Part shown: in pieces, positions 33,416 to 43,184 of the stretch
How the letters are laid out: every line of letters begins with the position of its first letter
Position numbering within the stretch: the stretch's first letter is position 1
DNA from: Desulfurobacteriaceae bacterium
GTDB lineage: Bacteria; Aquificota; Aquificia; Desulfurobacteriales; Desulfurobacteriaceae
DNA: 45,240 nt
Direction: 5' to 3'
Assembly: GCA_027063785.1 (NCBI GenBank)
Contig: JAMORC010000010.1
Location: 1-45,240, forward strand
Translations under genes and position numbers: made by a program
The notes under the pieces: generated by a model
Databases searched by the model: none
The model's input: only the letters and a program-made list of their open reading frames with translations
What the model was told of the DNA's origin: nothing

Positions 33416-34622
33416 TGTACCACAAAGCCATTTGAATTTCTGCGTCGGTAAAGTTGTTCTCAAAGATACCTGCAATCATGAAACCCAAGTATCCCAGGAC
33501 TATGGAGTAGTTCCATAACTCTTTTGCAGAGATGTTAAGGTATATCATGTAAGCCCAAAACAGCAAGTAACCGAGTAACCCCAGAATTCCGTACTTTGTC
33601 AGGAATTTGAGGTAGATATTGTGGGCTTCTCCTGAGTGGAAGTGGACTTTTATGTTTGATTCAGAAAAGTTTTTGACTGTTGGGAAGTTTTCGGAGAAAT
33701 CCCGTTTAAAGTAGTGCCAGCAAAGTTTTGAAGCCTCTTCTGTTCCCGCTCCTATGATTTTTTGAAGAAGAGAGTATTCGTTTGTATAGGCTTTTAGGTG
33801 AGATTTCCACAGGCTTAATCTGTCTAAGTTGCTGTAGTTATTTTTTGTGTTCGTGATGCTTTCAAGCCTATTTTTTAGAATAGGAAATCCGGCAATACTG
33901 GCCGTGAAAAGAGCGATTAGGGCAACGGTTCCTGCTAAAAAGTTCTTCCTGTTTCCTGACTTTATCAGTAGCAACAGCAGTACAGAAGTTGAGAAAAATA
34001 AAGTTGCCAGCCAGTAGGAACGGCTCTGTGTGAAGATGATTCCTAGAAGGGCTGTAATTGAGAAAAACAAATAGCGTTTTTTGAAAGTCTTGATGTAGAA
34101 AGTGATGAACAGGATCAAGAGAAGGTAGAAAACACCTGAGGTGGTTAGAGGGTTGTTAAGAAGTCCCACAGCCCTTGTGGGAGATGAATGAAAAGAAATA
34201 GTATGCAGGTTTAAGTGCTTTACGTTTTGTCCGGTAAAGGCTTCGAAAATAACAGCGACTACAGATATCGTTAGTGATGCTCCCAAAATATTAAGAGCTG
34301 TTCTAAGCCTGCTTTCTTCCCGAGATGAGTAAAAAGATATGAAGTACGCGAAGAGATGGTGATTGATGTCGGACTTTTTGAATAATCTGGAAATTCCTGT
34401 TACTGCGTGATGGATAAGCTCCGGAATGGCAATGGGGAGTATGGGTTTTAGTGGAACTGTCTTTAACTTCTCTCGGCTAAACAGGAGAGAAAGGATAAGT
34501 CCGATTCCTCCAACGGCAACTGCTATGTTATCTCCGGCTATTGACAGGGGAATTGTAAGTGCAAGCAAGTAAAAAGAAAGAATGACGGCTTTTTCTCCTA
34601 AGTTCCGGAGTTTTTCAGACAT
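33342..34622 (-). CDS. O-antigen ligase / polymerase (WaaL family)
   Basis: A 426-residue membrane protein with roughly ten to twelve helices. The conserved Wzy/WaaL region is visible: a long periplasmic loop with LQKIIGAGTEEASK and FHSGEAHNIYLKFLTKYGIL (H-N-x-Y-L), preceded by FTQSRSYWLATLFF with the key Arg. WaaL joins undecaprenyl-linked O-chains to the lipid A core in the periplasm. Its 3' end overlaps the end of the convergent WaaG-like gene by 74 bp, and its 5' end overlaps thiE by 8 nt. Confidence 0.85.
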   Translation of the reverse strand: MSEKLRNLGEKAVILSFYLLALTIPLSIAGDNIAVAVGGIGLILSLLFSREKLKTVPLKPILPIAIPELIHHAVTGISRLFKKSDINHHLFAYFISFYSSREESRLRTALNILGASLTISVVAVIFEAFTGQNVKHLNLHTISFHSSPTRAVGLLNNPLTTSGVFYLLLILFITFYIKTFKKRYLFFSITALLGIIFTQSRSYWLATLFFSTSVLLLLLIKSGNRKNFLAGTVALIALFTASIAGFPILKNRLESITNTKNNYSNLDRLSLWKSHLKAYTNEYSLLQKIIGAGTEEASKLCWHYFKRDFSENFPTVKNFSESNIKVHFHSGEAHNIYLKFLTKYGILGLLGYLLFWAYMIYLNISAKELWNYSIVLGYLGFMIAGIFENNFTDAEIQMALWYIIGINLALLRQGNGKTPLHQTEAG

Positions 34623-35253
34623 TCAGTTTCTCCTTGAGAGCCTTAACGTTTAAATAAGGATTTCCGTTTTCGAATGCTGCCCTTACTACAGCCACACCGG
34701 CCGGTCTGCAACTTATTACGGGTTCAATATTTTCTTTACTTATTCCGCCGATTGCTACTATCGGGATTTTTGATTCTTTTACCGCACTACACAGAGCTTC
34801 GATCCCCGTAACAGGGTCCGGATTTTCCTTCGTTGTCGTGGGGAAAATTGGCCCAAATCCCAGGTAGTCGGTGATTCCTTTCTTGTTGGCCTCCCGCACC
34901 TGATTGATGTTGTGGGTGGACAGACCGACTATGAACTCTTCTCCTACCAGTTTCCTAATTACCTCGACAGGGAGGTCTTCCTGTCCCACGTGGACGCCGT
35001 CTGCTTTTACTGCCAGTGCAAGGTCAAGCCTGTCGTTTACTATAAACGGAATGTTGTAGCGTCTTGTAATCTCTCTAACCAAAAGAGCTTCCTGATACAT
35101 CTCCTTTGTAGTTTTTTTCTTCGCCCTGTACTGAACAACAGTAGCACCGCCGAGGATTGCCTTTTCTACGGCTTCACAGATGTTGGAGGAGTCTAAAAAT
35201 CTTTCATCCGTGATTACGTAGAGGGAAAGGTCTATGGAGTTTTTTTTATTCAT
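34615..35253 (-). CDS. thiE: Thiamine-phosphate synthase
   Basis: Condenses HMP-pyrophosphate with thiazole phosphate to give thiamine phosphate. The 212-residue TIM barrel shows LYVITDERFL, TVVQYRAKKKTTKEM, FIVNDRLDLALAVKADGVHV, VGLSTHNINQVREA and the phosphate loop YLGFGPIFPT followed by IPIVAIGGIS. ATG 35253 has GGAGAA upstream. No TPP riboswitch is apparent in the 25 bp before it; a tRNA gene lies immediately upstream. The gene overlaps the ligase gene by 8 nt, probably by chance adjacency. Confidence 0.96.
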   Translation of the reverse strand: MNKKNSIDLSLYVITDERFLDSSNICEAVEKAILGGATVVQYRAKKKTTKEMYQEALLVREITRRYNIPFIVNDRLDLALAVKADGVHVGQEDLPVEVIRKLVGEEFIVGLSTHNINQVREANKKGITDYLGFGPIFPTTTKENPDPVTGIEALCSAVKESKIPIVAIGGISKENIEPVISCRPAGVAVVRAAFENGNPYLNVKALKEKLNV

Positions 35254-35278
35254 TTTATTTATTCTCCACGGGTAGTAA

Positions 35279-35353
35279 TGGTAGGGCCGAGGGGTTTCGA
35301 ACCCCTGACCTCCACCGCGTCAAGGTGGCGCTCTCCCACTGAGCTACGGCCCT
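35279..35353 (-). tRNA. tRNA-Val (GAC)
   Basis: On the minus strand a full cloverleaf can be folded: acceptor AGGGCCG / CGGCCCT, D-arm beginning TAGCTCAG, anticodon stem CCACC / GGTGG around loop TTGACGC (anticodon GAC), T-arm with GGTTCGAACC, discriminator A and an encoded CCA end. The length is 75 nt including CCA. It is transcribed toward thiE. Confidence 0.95.
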
Positions 35354-35391
35354 ACTGGACGGTCAATAATATATCCTTACCTTAGGAAATT

Positions 35392-35676
35392 TCAAGCCTG
35401 GGCTGCGAGTTCTTTCTCAAGCTTTGCAACCGCAGATGCTATTCTGGACTGCCTTCTGGCCGCTTCGTTCTTGTGAATGGCTCCCCTTGCAGCAGCCCTT
35501 TGAATCCACTTCATAGCAACTTTAAGCTGTTCTTTTGCAAGCTCAAGGTTCTTTTCTTCAACAGCTTTAAGAACTTTCTTGGCTTCTGTTTTCATCCTTC
35601 TTACGTAATATCTGTTCCTTTCCCTTCTCTTTATGTTCTGGCGAAGCCTCTTCTTAGCAGATTTCGTATTGGGCAT
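35392..35676 (-). CDS. rpsT: 30S ribosomal protein S20
   Basis: A 94-residue, very basic helical protein: PNTKSAKKRLRQNIKRRERN at the N-terminus and GAIHKNEAARRQSRIAS near the C-terminus, both invariant S20 features. It binds 16S rRNA early in 30S assembly. The start is ATG 35676 with GGAGGAAGG upstream; the longer upstream frame is not conserved-looking. It is divergent from the peroxiredoxin gene. Confidence 0.97.
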   Translation of the reverse strand: MPNTKSAKKRLRQNIKRRERNRYYVRRMKTEAKKVLKAVEEKNLELAKEQLKVAMKWIQRAAARGAIHKNEAARRQSRIASAVAKLEKELAAQA

Positions 35677-35715
35677 TGCCTTCCTCCGCTTCTTTCCGGT
35701 TTTGCGCTGGTGAAG

Positions 35716-35764
35716 TTTATAGCAATGGCAGTTAAAAGGCAAGGGGTACCGCTTCGGATATAAT
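35716..35764. promoter_or_regulatory. Candidate divergent promoters of rpsT and the peroxiredoxin gene
   Basis: On the minus strand TATAAA (35721-35716) with TTGCCT (35742-35737) at 15-bp spacing could drive rpsT. On the plus strand a consensus TATAAT (35759-35764) lies 25 bp before the peroxiredoxin ATG, with no good -35 box. Both are read from consensus only. Confidence 0.35.
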
Positions 35765-35788
35765 TACCGAAAATTGCCGGAGGATAGT

Positions 35789-36268
35789 ATGTACGTAGAA
35801 GTAGGGGAAAAGGCTCCCGACTTCTGCCTTCCTGACGATAGCGGAAAGGAGATTTGCCTGAAAGACTTAAAAGGCAAGTGGGTGGTTCTTTACTTCTATC
35901 CTAAGGATAATACTCCCGGATGCACCAAAGAAGCTCAAGATTTTTCGGAAAAACTTGAAGAATTTGAAAAGCTCGGAGCTGTTGTTCTCGGGGTAAGTCC
36001 CGATTCCGTCGAAAGCCACAGGAAGTTTAAGGAGAAAAGGGGATTGAAAGTTACGCTTCTCAGCGATGTAAATAAGGAAATAGTTCAGAATTACGGCGTT
36101 TGGCAGAAAAAGAAGATGTGCGGGAGAGAATATTTTGGGGTTGTTAGAACAACCTACCTCATAGATCCGCAGGGAAACGTTGTTCACGTTTGGAAAAGGG
36201 TAAGGGTTAAAGGTCATGTTGATAAAGTCTTGGAGAAGATCAAGGAACTATCCGGGGTAGATCAATGA
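35789..36268 (+). CDS. bcp: Thioredoxin-dependent peroxiredoxin (Bcp/PrxQ type)
   Basis: A 159-residue thiol peroxidase reducing peroxides with a peroxidatic Cys in PKDNTPGCTKEAQDF. The second Cys usually found five residues later in PrxQ is Gln here, so a different resolving Cys (perhaps the one in KKMCGREYFG) or a 1-Cys mechanism is used. GVSPDSVESHRKF and VRTTYLIDPQGNVVHVW complete the family pattern. The start is ATG 35789 with GGAGGATAGT upstream, not the earlier in-frame TTG. It overlaps the aminotransferase gene (ATGA). Confidence 0.93.
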   Translation: MYVEVGEKAPDFCLPDDSGKEICLKDLKGKWVVLYFYPKDNTPGCTKEAQDFSEKLEEFEKLGAVVLGVSPDSVESHRKFKEKRGLKVTLLSDVNKEIVQNYGVWQKKKMCGREYFGVVRTTYLIDPQGNVVHVWKRVRVKGHVDKVLEKIKELSGVDQ

Positions 36269-37428
36269 ACAGCAGGATCAGAAATCTTAAGGCCTATCCC
36301 ATGGATAGGCTTGTAAGGGCAAAGGAGGAAATAAAGAGGAAAGGTTTGAAGCTCTTTGATTTTGGAACGGGGGATCCCAAAGAGCCGACCGACGAGAGAA
36401 TAAGGAAAGCTCTTGTAGAGGCAGTTCCCAGAGTAAGTCAGTACCCGACAGTTAAAGGTAGAAAGGAGCTTCGTGAGGCAATAGCAAAATGGTTAAAAGG
36501 GCGTTTCGGAGTTTCTCTGAATCCGGAAACGGAGATTATTCCGACTGCCGGGTCAAAAGAAGCGATATTCCATTTTCCCCTGGTTTTCATAGACACGGAT
36601 TCTGAAAAGAGGAAAGTTATCTTCGGAACGCCGGCCTATCCGGTTTATGAAAGGGGAACCCTTTTTGCCGGTGGAGAGCCTGTCTCCGTCGAACTTAAAT
36701 ATGAAGACAGGTTTCTCCTGAGGCTTGACAGGCTTCCGAAATCCCTCCTTGAGGAAACGGCAATCGTTTGGATTAACTATCCCCACAACCCTACCGGTGC
36801 GGTTGCTCCCCTCTCCTACCTTGAAGAGGTTTACGGGATATGCAGGGAAAATGGGATAATCCTGTGTTCCGATGAGTGTTACACGGAAATTTACTTTGAA
36901 ACTCCTCCTCACTCGATTCTTGAAGTGGGGAAAGAAGGAGCTGTTGCTTTCCATTCCCTCTCTAAAAGAAGCGGGATGACCGGTTACCGTTCGGGTTTTG
37001 TTGCCGGTGACGAAAAGGTAGTTTCCGAATACTTAAAGTACCGCTCCTCTTTCGGCGTTGCCTCTCAGGAATTTGTCCAGAAAGCTGCCGAGGTGGCCTG
37101 GTCGGACGAAAAGCATGTTGAGGAGAGAAGGAGGATTTTTAAGGAAAAGAAAGAGATTTTTGAAGAATTCTTTAAAGAGATAGGCCTTGAGCACCTTCCT
37201 GTGGAGGCTACTTTTTACTTCTGGGTAAAGCTTCCGTCCGGTATTAGCTCCGAAGCATACGCTCTTCACCTGTTAAAATACGGCATAGTTATTTCTCCCG
37301 GAGAGTTTTTCGGAAAAGGCGGAGAGGGCTTTTTCAGGATTGCTTTAGTTCCCACCGTCGAGGAATGTAAGGAAGCGGTTAAGGTGTGGAAGAAAGCTCA
37401 CGAAGAGTTTATGGAGAAAGCAGGTTGA
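36265..37428 (+). CDS. PLP-dependent aminotransferase, DapC-like
   Basis: A 387-residue class I/II aminotransferase. It shows FDFGTGDPKEPT at the N-terminus, YPTVKGRKELREAIAKWL, the NYPHNPTGAV block, the SDECYTEIYF metal/PLP Asp region and SLSKRSGMTGYRSGFVAGD with the PLP-binding Lys. The S-L-S-K-R-S-x-M-T-G-Y-R-S-G form is typical of succinyl-diaminopimelate transaminases (DapC) for lysine/peptidoglycan synthesis, though related alanine or aspartate transaminases are possible. It overlaps the peroxiredoxin by 4 nt and the ExbD gene by 4 nt. Confidence 0.88.
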   Translation: MNSRIRNLKAYPMDRLVRAKEEIKRKGLKLFDFGTGDPKEPTDERIRKALVEAVPRVSQYPTVKGRKELREAIAKWLKGRFGVSLNPETEIIPTAGSKEAIFHFPLVFIDTDSEKRKVIFGTPAYPVYERGTLFAGGEPVSVELKYEDRFLLRLDRLPKSLLEETAIVWINYPHNPTGAVAPLSYLEEVYGICRENGIILCSDECYTEIYFETPPHSILEVGKEGAVAFHSLSKRSGMTGYRSGFVAGDEKVVSEYLKYRSSFGVASQEFVQKAAEVAWSDEKHVEERRRIFKEKKEIFEEFFKEIGLEHLPVEATFYFWVKLPSGISSEAYALHLLKYGIVISPGEFFGKGGEGFFRIALVPTVEECKEAVKVWKKAHEEFMEKAG

Positions 37429-37806
37429 GAATAAGGAATAGCAAGAAGGGGCTGATATCGGATATAAACCTTTCTCCCATTCTTGATCTGTCCTTGATGC
37501 TTGTCATATTCCTTGCTGTTACTACCGAATTTATTTCGGGAGGAGAGATAAAAGTTCAGGTTCCGAAGGGGGGAGCTGCCGTTCAGGCTTCAAGTGAAAT
37601 TGTGAAAGTGGTAGTCGATAAGCGGGGGAAGTTTTACTACGGAGGAAAGGTTTACAGCGATCCCCTAGAGCTTGTCAGGGCCCTTCCCAAGGAGAAGAGG
37701 GTTTTTGTAAAAGCAGATAGGGAAACACCTTACGTTTACGTGTTTACGCTTCTTGATACTCTGAGGAAGTGCGGGATAAAGAGAGTTTCCCTCGTGGGGC
37801 AAAGGG

Positions 37807-37814
<8 letters not shown>
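37425..37814 (+). CDS. ExbD/TolR family protein
   Basis: A 129-residue single-pass membrane protein. The start is TTG 37425, overlapping the aminotransferase stop (TTGA); a longer frame from 37386 would lie inside that gene. It has ISDINLSPILDLSLMLVIFL (the conserved proton-conducting Asp in the TM segment, residue about 19) and a periplasmic domain with KRGKFYYGGKVYSD and VFVKADRETPYVYVFTLLDT. ExbD/TolR works with ExbB/TolQ to harvest proton motive force. No ExbB/TolQ gene is next to it here. Confidence 0.88.
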
Positions 37815-39550
<1,736 letters not shown>

Positions 39551-39561
39551 GCCGAAAGCCG

Positions 39562-39586
39562 AGCCCCCTCCGGGGGCTTTTCTTTT
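39562..39586 (+). terminator. Intrinsic terminator after eno
   Basis: AGCCCCC (39562-39568) pairs with GGGGGCT (39572-39578) around the 3-nt loop TCC, and the T-rich tract TTTTCTTTT follows. It is a textbook Rho-independent terminator and closes the eno operon. Confidence 0.93.
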
Positions 39587-39665
39587 CCCGGGAATTCCCC
39601 CGGCGCCGTTGCACCTTCCGGTTTCCTTTTCTAAGTTTTCCCTGACCGACTCCGGAGGTAAACCC

Positions 39666-39734
39666 GTGGGAGCTGTTGAAGACCGTTACCGAGAAACAAT
39701 CGTTAAACTCTTTTCGGTCATCAGTTCGGGATGA
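39666..39734 (+). CDS. Possible 22-aa leader peptide before the Gate-domain gene
   Basis: GGAGGTAAACCC precedes a GTG at 39666 that opens a 22-codon frame, GAVEDRYRETIVKLFSVISS, with its TGA overlapping the ATG of the next gene (ATGA). The strong ribosome-binding site and the overlap suggest that the short frame is translated to couple or tune expression of the membrane protein, which itself lacks an obvious ribosome-binding site. Confidence 0.45.
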   Translation: MGAVEDRYRETIVKLFSVISSG

Positions 39735-40651
39735 ACTTCTTTCACCTTTATATCTTAATAGTTTCGGCAATAGCTTTTGGTTATGTCCTGGCAGGATTGC
39801 TTGTGGAAACCGGAGTCGCCAACTGGCTGGGGCTGAAAAGTTTAAAGCTTTCCCGCTTCGGGATTCATCCCCTTTTAACGAACGTTCCCGTGATTTACCT
39901 TGTTTCCCCCCGGGCAGCTCACATAGCGGCGTCGAAGCTCTTAAAGGAAGGCAAAATTGAGCCGATGGATCTCTACCTTGCCATACTGGCGTCGAATTTC
40001 CCTATGAGGCTGATGTTCCTGTACCGCTACTACTTCCCCGTGCTTTTCCCGCTTATAGGTTTCCTCGCCGTCTATTACGGGCTTTTGAGGCTTGCCTTTG
40101 ATGCCCTTGTCCTGATGGCGGTTACCGTTTACGGCAGGTTGAGATATCGGGAAGTTGAGAAAACCCGGGCGGATTACGGGAATGTTGCCCTCAGGTTTGA
40201 ACTTTCAGTCCTGGCAGCCGCAGTATGGAAGGGATTAAAGGAAGCCGTTTCATTTACTCTCAAGTTTACCCCTCTCTTCCTCCTGGTGGTTTTTCTCATA
40301 AAGGCGGGTGTAATGGAGTGGCTTACTAAGGTGCTTAAGCCTTACCTGGGAGGCCTCGGCTTTAACTCTCTGGAGATAACCTACATAACTACGGCGGCGA
40401 TAAGTCCTCCCGTGGCTTACGGCTTAATAAACGTTATGGTTAAAGAGGGGATTCCGGTTTCTGACATTTTGGGAACGATGGCCGTCGGAAACGCGATGTT
40501 TTCTCTCCTGAGAAGCTGGTGGGCGTATCTCCTTCCCTACTACTTGGGTCTTTATCCCTTGAGGGTTGTTGCAGTTCTCCTGCTGCTCCAGGCCGGGTTT
40601 CCGATAGTTTACAATCTTACGGTGGGAGTTTTACTCGTTAAGTTCTTTTAG
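39731..40651 (+). CDS. Nucleoside-recognition (Gate) domain membrane protein
   Basis: A 306-residue polytopic protein with about eight transmembrane helices in two Gate-like repeats. The first contains GIHPLLTNVPVIYLVSPRAA and the second GFNSLEITYITTAAISPPVA, each followed by a small-residue helix. Gate domains occur in nucleoside transporters, FeoB and SpoIIIA/SpmA-like proteins. The two-repeat form without extra domains is widespread in Aquificota and Thermotogota and has no assigned substrate. It overlaps nothing downstream, but the Toprim gene begins 10 bp later. Confidence 0.83.
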   Translation: MNFFHLYILIVSAIAFGYVLAGLLVETGVANWLGLKSLKLSRFGIHPLLTNVPVIYLVSPRAAHIAASKLLKEGKIEPMDLYLAILASNFPMRLMFLYRYYFPVLFPLIGFLAVYYGLLRLAFDALVLMAVTVYGRLRYREVEKTRADYGNVALRFELSVLAAAVWKGLKEAVSFTLKFTPLFLLVVFLIKAGVMEWLTKVLKPYLGGLGFNSLEITYITTAAISPPVAYGLINVMVKEGIPVSDILGTMAVGNAMFSLLRSWWAYLLPYYLGLYPLRVVAVLLLLQAGFPIVYNLTVGVLLVKFF

Positions 40652-40660
40652 GAGAGGGAA

Positions 40661-41035
40661 TTGGAAAGGGACTTGAAAAGCGTTCTTTCCTTTCTCGCAG
40701 ACTTCATTGATAGAAATGAGGAAACCGTCGTGCTGGTAGAGGGGAAAAGGGATAAAGCTGCCCTTGAAAGGTTCGGTATTGAAAGGGTCGTGGAGCTTAA
40801 AGGTAAGCGGTACCACGATGTTGCGGAAGAGCTTGCCGAAAGTTACTCTGTTGTTGTCCTGCTTACAGATTTTGATCCGGAGGGAGAGGAGATCTTTAGG
40901 AAGCTTTCCAGAGTTCTTTCGAGCTACGGCCTTAAGGTTGACTCTTCCGTGAGGGAGGCGTTGAGGGAAACGGGGATTAAGTTTGTCGAGAAAATTCCCT
41001 ATGAAGTTTTGAGGAGGAGAAATGGAGGAGTTTGA
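40661..41035 (+). CDS. Small Toprim-domain protein (RNase M5-like)
   Basis: A 124-residue protein that is essentially one Toprim domain: VVLVEGKRDKAALERFG (catalytic Glu) and VVLLTDFDPEGEEIF (D-x-D). Stand-alone Toprim proteins include RNase M5 (5S rRNA maturation) and related archaeal DnaG-like nucleases; the V-E-G-K-x-D start is like RNase M5, but the usual C-terminal part is short. It begins at TTG 40661 and overlaps rnr by 14 nt, which fits a joint RNA-processing role. Confidence 0.82.
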   Translation: MERDLKSVLSFLADFIDRNEETVVLVEGKRDKAALERFGIERVVELKGKRYHDVAEELAESYSVVVLLTDFDPEGEEIFRKLSRVLSSYGLKVDSSVREALRETGIKFVEKIPYEVLRRRNGGV

Positions 41036-43184
41036 GCTTCCAAACAGGGAAGAGGAAAAGAGGCTGGAGGAGGGAATATTTGAAGCTCTCCGTAGGTTTA
41101 ACAAGCCCCTTAAGGCGAGGGAGATAGCCAAGTATCTGGGAATACCGGCCGAAGAGAGGCAGAGGCTTAGGGAGAAGCTTAAGGAGCTTGCGAAGAAGGG
41201 GAAGCTCGTTAAGCTGAAGGGAGCGAAGTATGCCCTTCCGGAAAAGCTTAACCTGATAGTCGGGAAGCTCTGCGTTTACAGAGAGGGATTCGGTTTTGTC
41301 GATCCCGTAGAGGGCGGGAAAGGAGTTTTCGTCCCCGGAAGGAGTATGGCCGGTGCAATGAACGGGGATATCGTTGCGGTTGAAGTGGTGAAGGAAGGAA
41401 GGGATGGAAGGAGAGAGGGGAAAATCGTTTCAATTATTGAGAGGGCGGTAAAGAAGGTTGTCGGAAGGGTTGAGAAGCACAAAAGGCACTGTTTTGTGGT
41501 ACCCGAAGATAAGAGGATACGCTACGACATTATCCTGTCTCCGGAAGATTGTGAAAACGTAGAGGAAGGGGACTACGTTGTAGTTGAAATAATTTCCTAC
41601 CCTTCGGAAACGAGGGGCCCCGTAGGAAAACTTGTTGAAAACCTCGGGAAAACAGGGCCGAAGCTCGATATAGAGCTGATAATAAGGAAGTACGACCTGC
41701 CGACGGAATTTCCGAAAGAAGTCCTTGAAGAGGCTGAAAATATACCTTTGGAAGTTTCGGAAGAGGAAATTGAAGGAAGGGTAGACCTGAGGGGACAGCT
41801 ATGCTTTACGATAGACGGTGAGAACGCGAGGGATTTTGACGATGCCGTAGCGATTGAGAGGCTTCCGAACGGAAACTTCAAGCTTTTTGTTCACATCGCA
41901 GACGTTTCCCACTACGTTAAGCCCGGCAGTGCCCTCGACAGGGAAGCCTACAAGAGGGGCACGAGTGTTTACTTTCCCGACCGCTGCATTCCGATGCTTC
42001 CGGAGAGGCTTTCTAACGGCATCTGTTCCCTTAACCCCGACGTTGACAGGCTTACCTTCACCTGCGAAATGGAGATAAACAAAAAGGGATTTGTCGTTGA
42101 CTACAAAATCTACGAAAGCGTCATTCACAGTAAGGCCAGACTTACCTACACTATAGCCCAGAGAATAATAGACGGAGATCCGGAAGCAGTTGAAAAGTTC
42201 CCTCACGTTGTTGATTCTCTCAAGGAGATGTATGAGCTTGCCCAAATTCTTCACAAAAAACGCTATAAGAGGGGATCTCTGGACTTTGACCTTCCCGAAC
42301 CGGTTGTCGTTTTAAACGCAGAAGGAGAACCGATAGACATCTACAAGGCGGAAAGGCTTTGGAGCCACAGGCTCATCGAGGAGTTCATGATTGTTGCAAA
42401 TGAAACCGTTGCGGAGTATATGTTCTGGACGGATTATCCCAGCATTTACAGGGTTCACGAATCTCCCGACAGGGATAAGCTTCACGAATTCTTAAACTTT
42501 GTCCGTTCCCTCGGTATAAGGGTGCCTTCTGTTAAAAATGACATTCAGCCCAAACTTCTTCAGAAAATCCTCGAGCAGGTTGAAGGAAAACCGGAGGAGA
42601 AACTGATTAATTACCTGATGCTGAGGACAATGGCAAGGGCTAAGTATTCTCCCGACAATATCGGCCACTTCGGGCTTGCTTCTACTCACTACACTCACTT
42701 TACCTCCCCTATAAGGCGGTATGCCGACCTTCAGCTCCACAGGCTTATAAAAATGGCGCAGAAAGGGCTTTTCACTCCGGAGTCTATTCCGGCGTGGGAG
42801 GAGAAGCTCGAGATCATCTGCAAACACGTTACCGAAAGGTCTATACTCGCCGATGAAGCCGAAAGGGATGTAATAGAGCTGAAGAAGCTCCAGTATGCTA
42901 TGAACCACGTGGGTGAGGTATTTGAGGCTATAGTTACCGGCGTTTCGGAACAGGGACTATACGTTGAAACGGTAGAACAGGTGATTCCCGGATTTGTTCA
43001 CGTTACAAATTTGAAAAATGACTACTACATATGTGTTCCGAAACAGTACTGCCTTGTGGGAGAAAAGACGGGGACAGTTTTCAGGATAGGGGATAGAGTT
43101 CTGGTGAGGCTTCTTTCTGTCGATATCGAGAACAGAAAGGCCGATTTTGAAGTTGTTAAAAAGTTAAAGGCGAGAAAAGAGTGA
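41022..43184 (+). CDS. rnr: Ribonuclease R
   Basis: A 3'-5' processive exoribonuclease of 720 residues. Order: N-terminal winged helix (about 15-70, ALRRFNKPLKAREIAKYLGI), two cold-shock domains, the RNB catalytic domain with CFTIDGENARDFDDAVAIE (catalytic Asp cluster) and HYTHFTSPIRRYADLQLHR, and a C-terminal S1 domain ending IENRKADFEVV. RBS GAGGAGGAGAA precedes the ATG. It overlaps the deacetylase gene by 4 nt (GTGA). Confidence 0.97.
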   Translation: MEEFELPNREEEKRLEEGIFEALRRFNKPLKAREIAKYLGIPAEERQRLREKLKELAKKGKLVKLKGAKYALPEKLNLIVGKLCVYREGFGFVDPVEGGKGVFVPGRSMAGAMNGDIVAVEVVKEGRDGRREGKIVSIIERAVKKVVGRVEKHKRHCFVVPEDKRIRYDIILSPEDCENVEEGDYVVVEIISYPSETRGPVGKLVENLGKTGPKLDIELIIRKYDLPTEFPKEVLEEAENIPLEVSEEEIEGRVDLRGQLCFTIDGENARDFDDAVAIERLPNGNFKLFVHIADVSHYVKPGSALDREAYKRGTSVYFPDRCIPMLPERLSNGICSLNPDVDRLTFTCEMEINKKGFVVDYKIYESVIHSKARLTYTIAQRIIDGDPEAVEKFPHVVDSLKEMYELAQILHKKRYKRGSLDFDLPEPVVVLNAEGEPIDIYKAERLWSHRLIEEFMIVANETVAEYMFWTDYPSIYRVHESPDRDKLHEFLNFVRSLGIRVPSVKNDIQPKLLQKILEQVEGKPEEKLINYLMLRTMARAKYSPDNIGHFGLASTHYTHFTSPIRRYADLQLHRLIKMAQKGLFTPESIPAWEEKLEIICKHVTERSILADEAERDVIELKKLQYAMNHVGEVFEAIVTGVSEQGLYVETVEQVIPGFVHVTNLKNDYYICVPKQYCLVGEKTGTVFRIGDRVLVRLLSVDIENRKADFEVVKKLKARKE

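Noticed and set aside
34912-35196. 94-codon plus-strand frame opposite thiE
   Set aside because: A shadow of thiE; Cys-rich and without family features.
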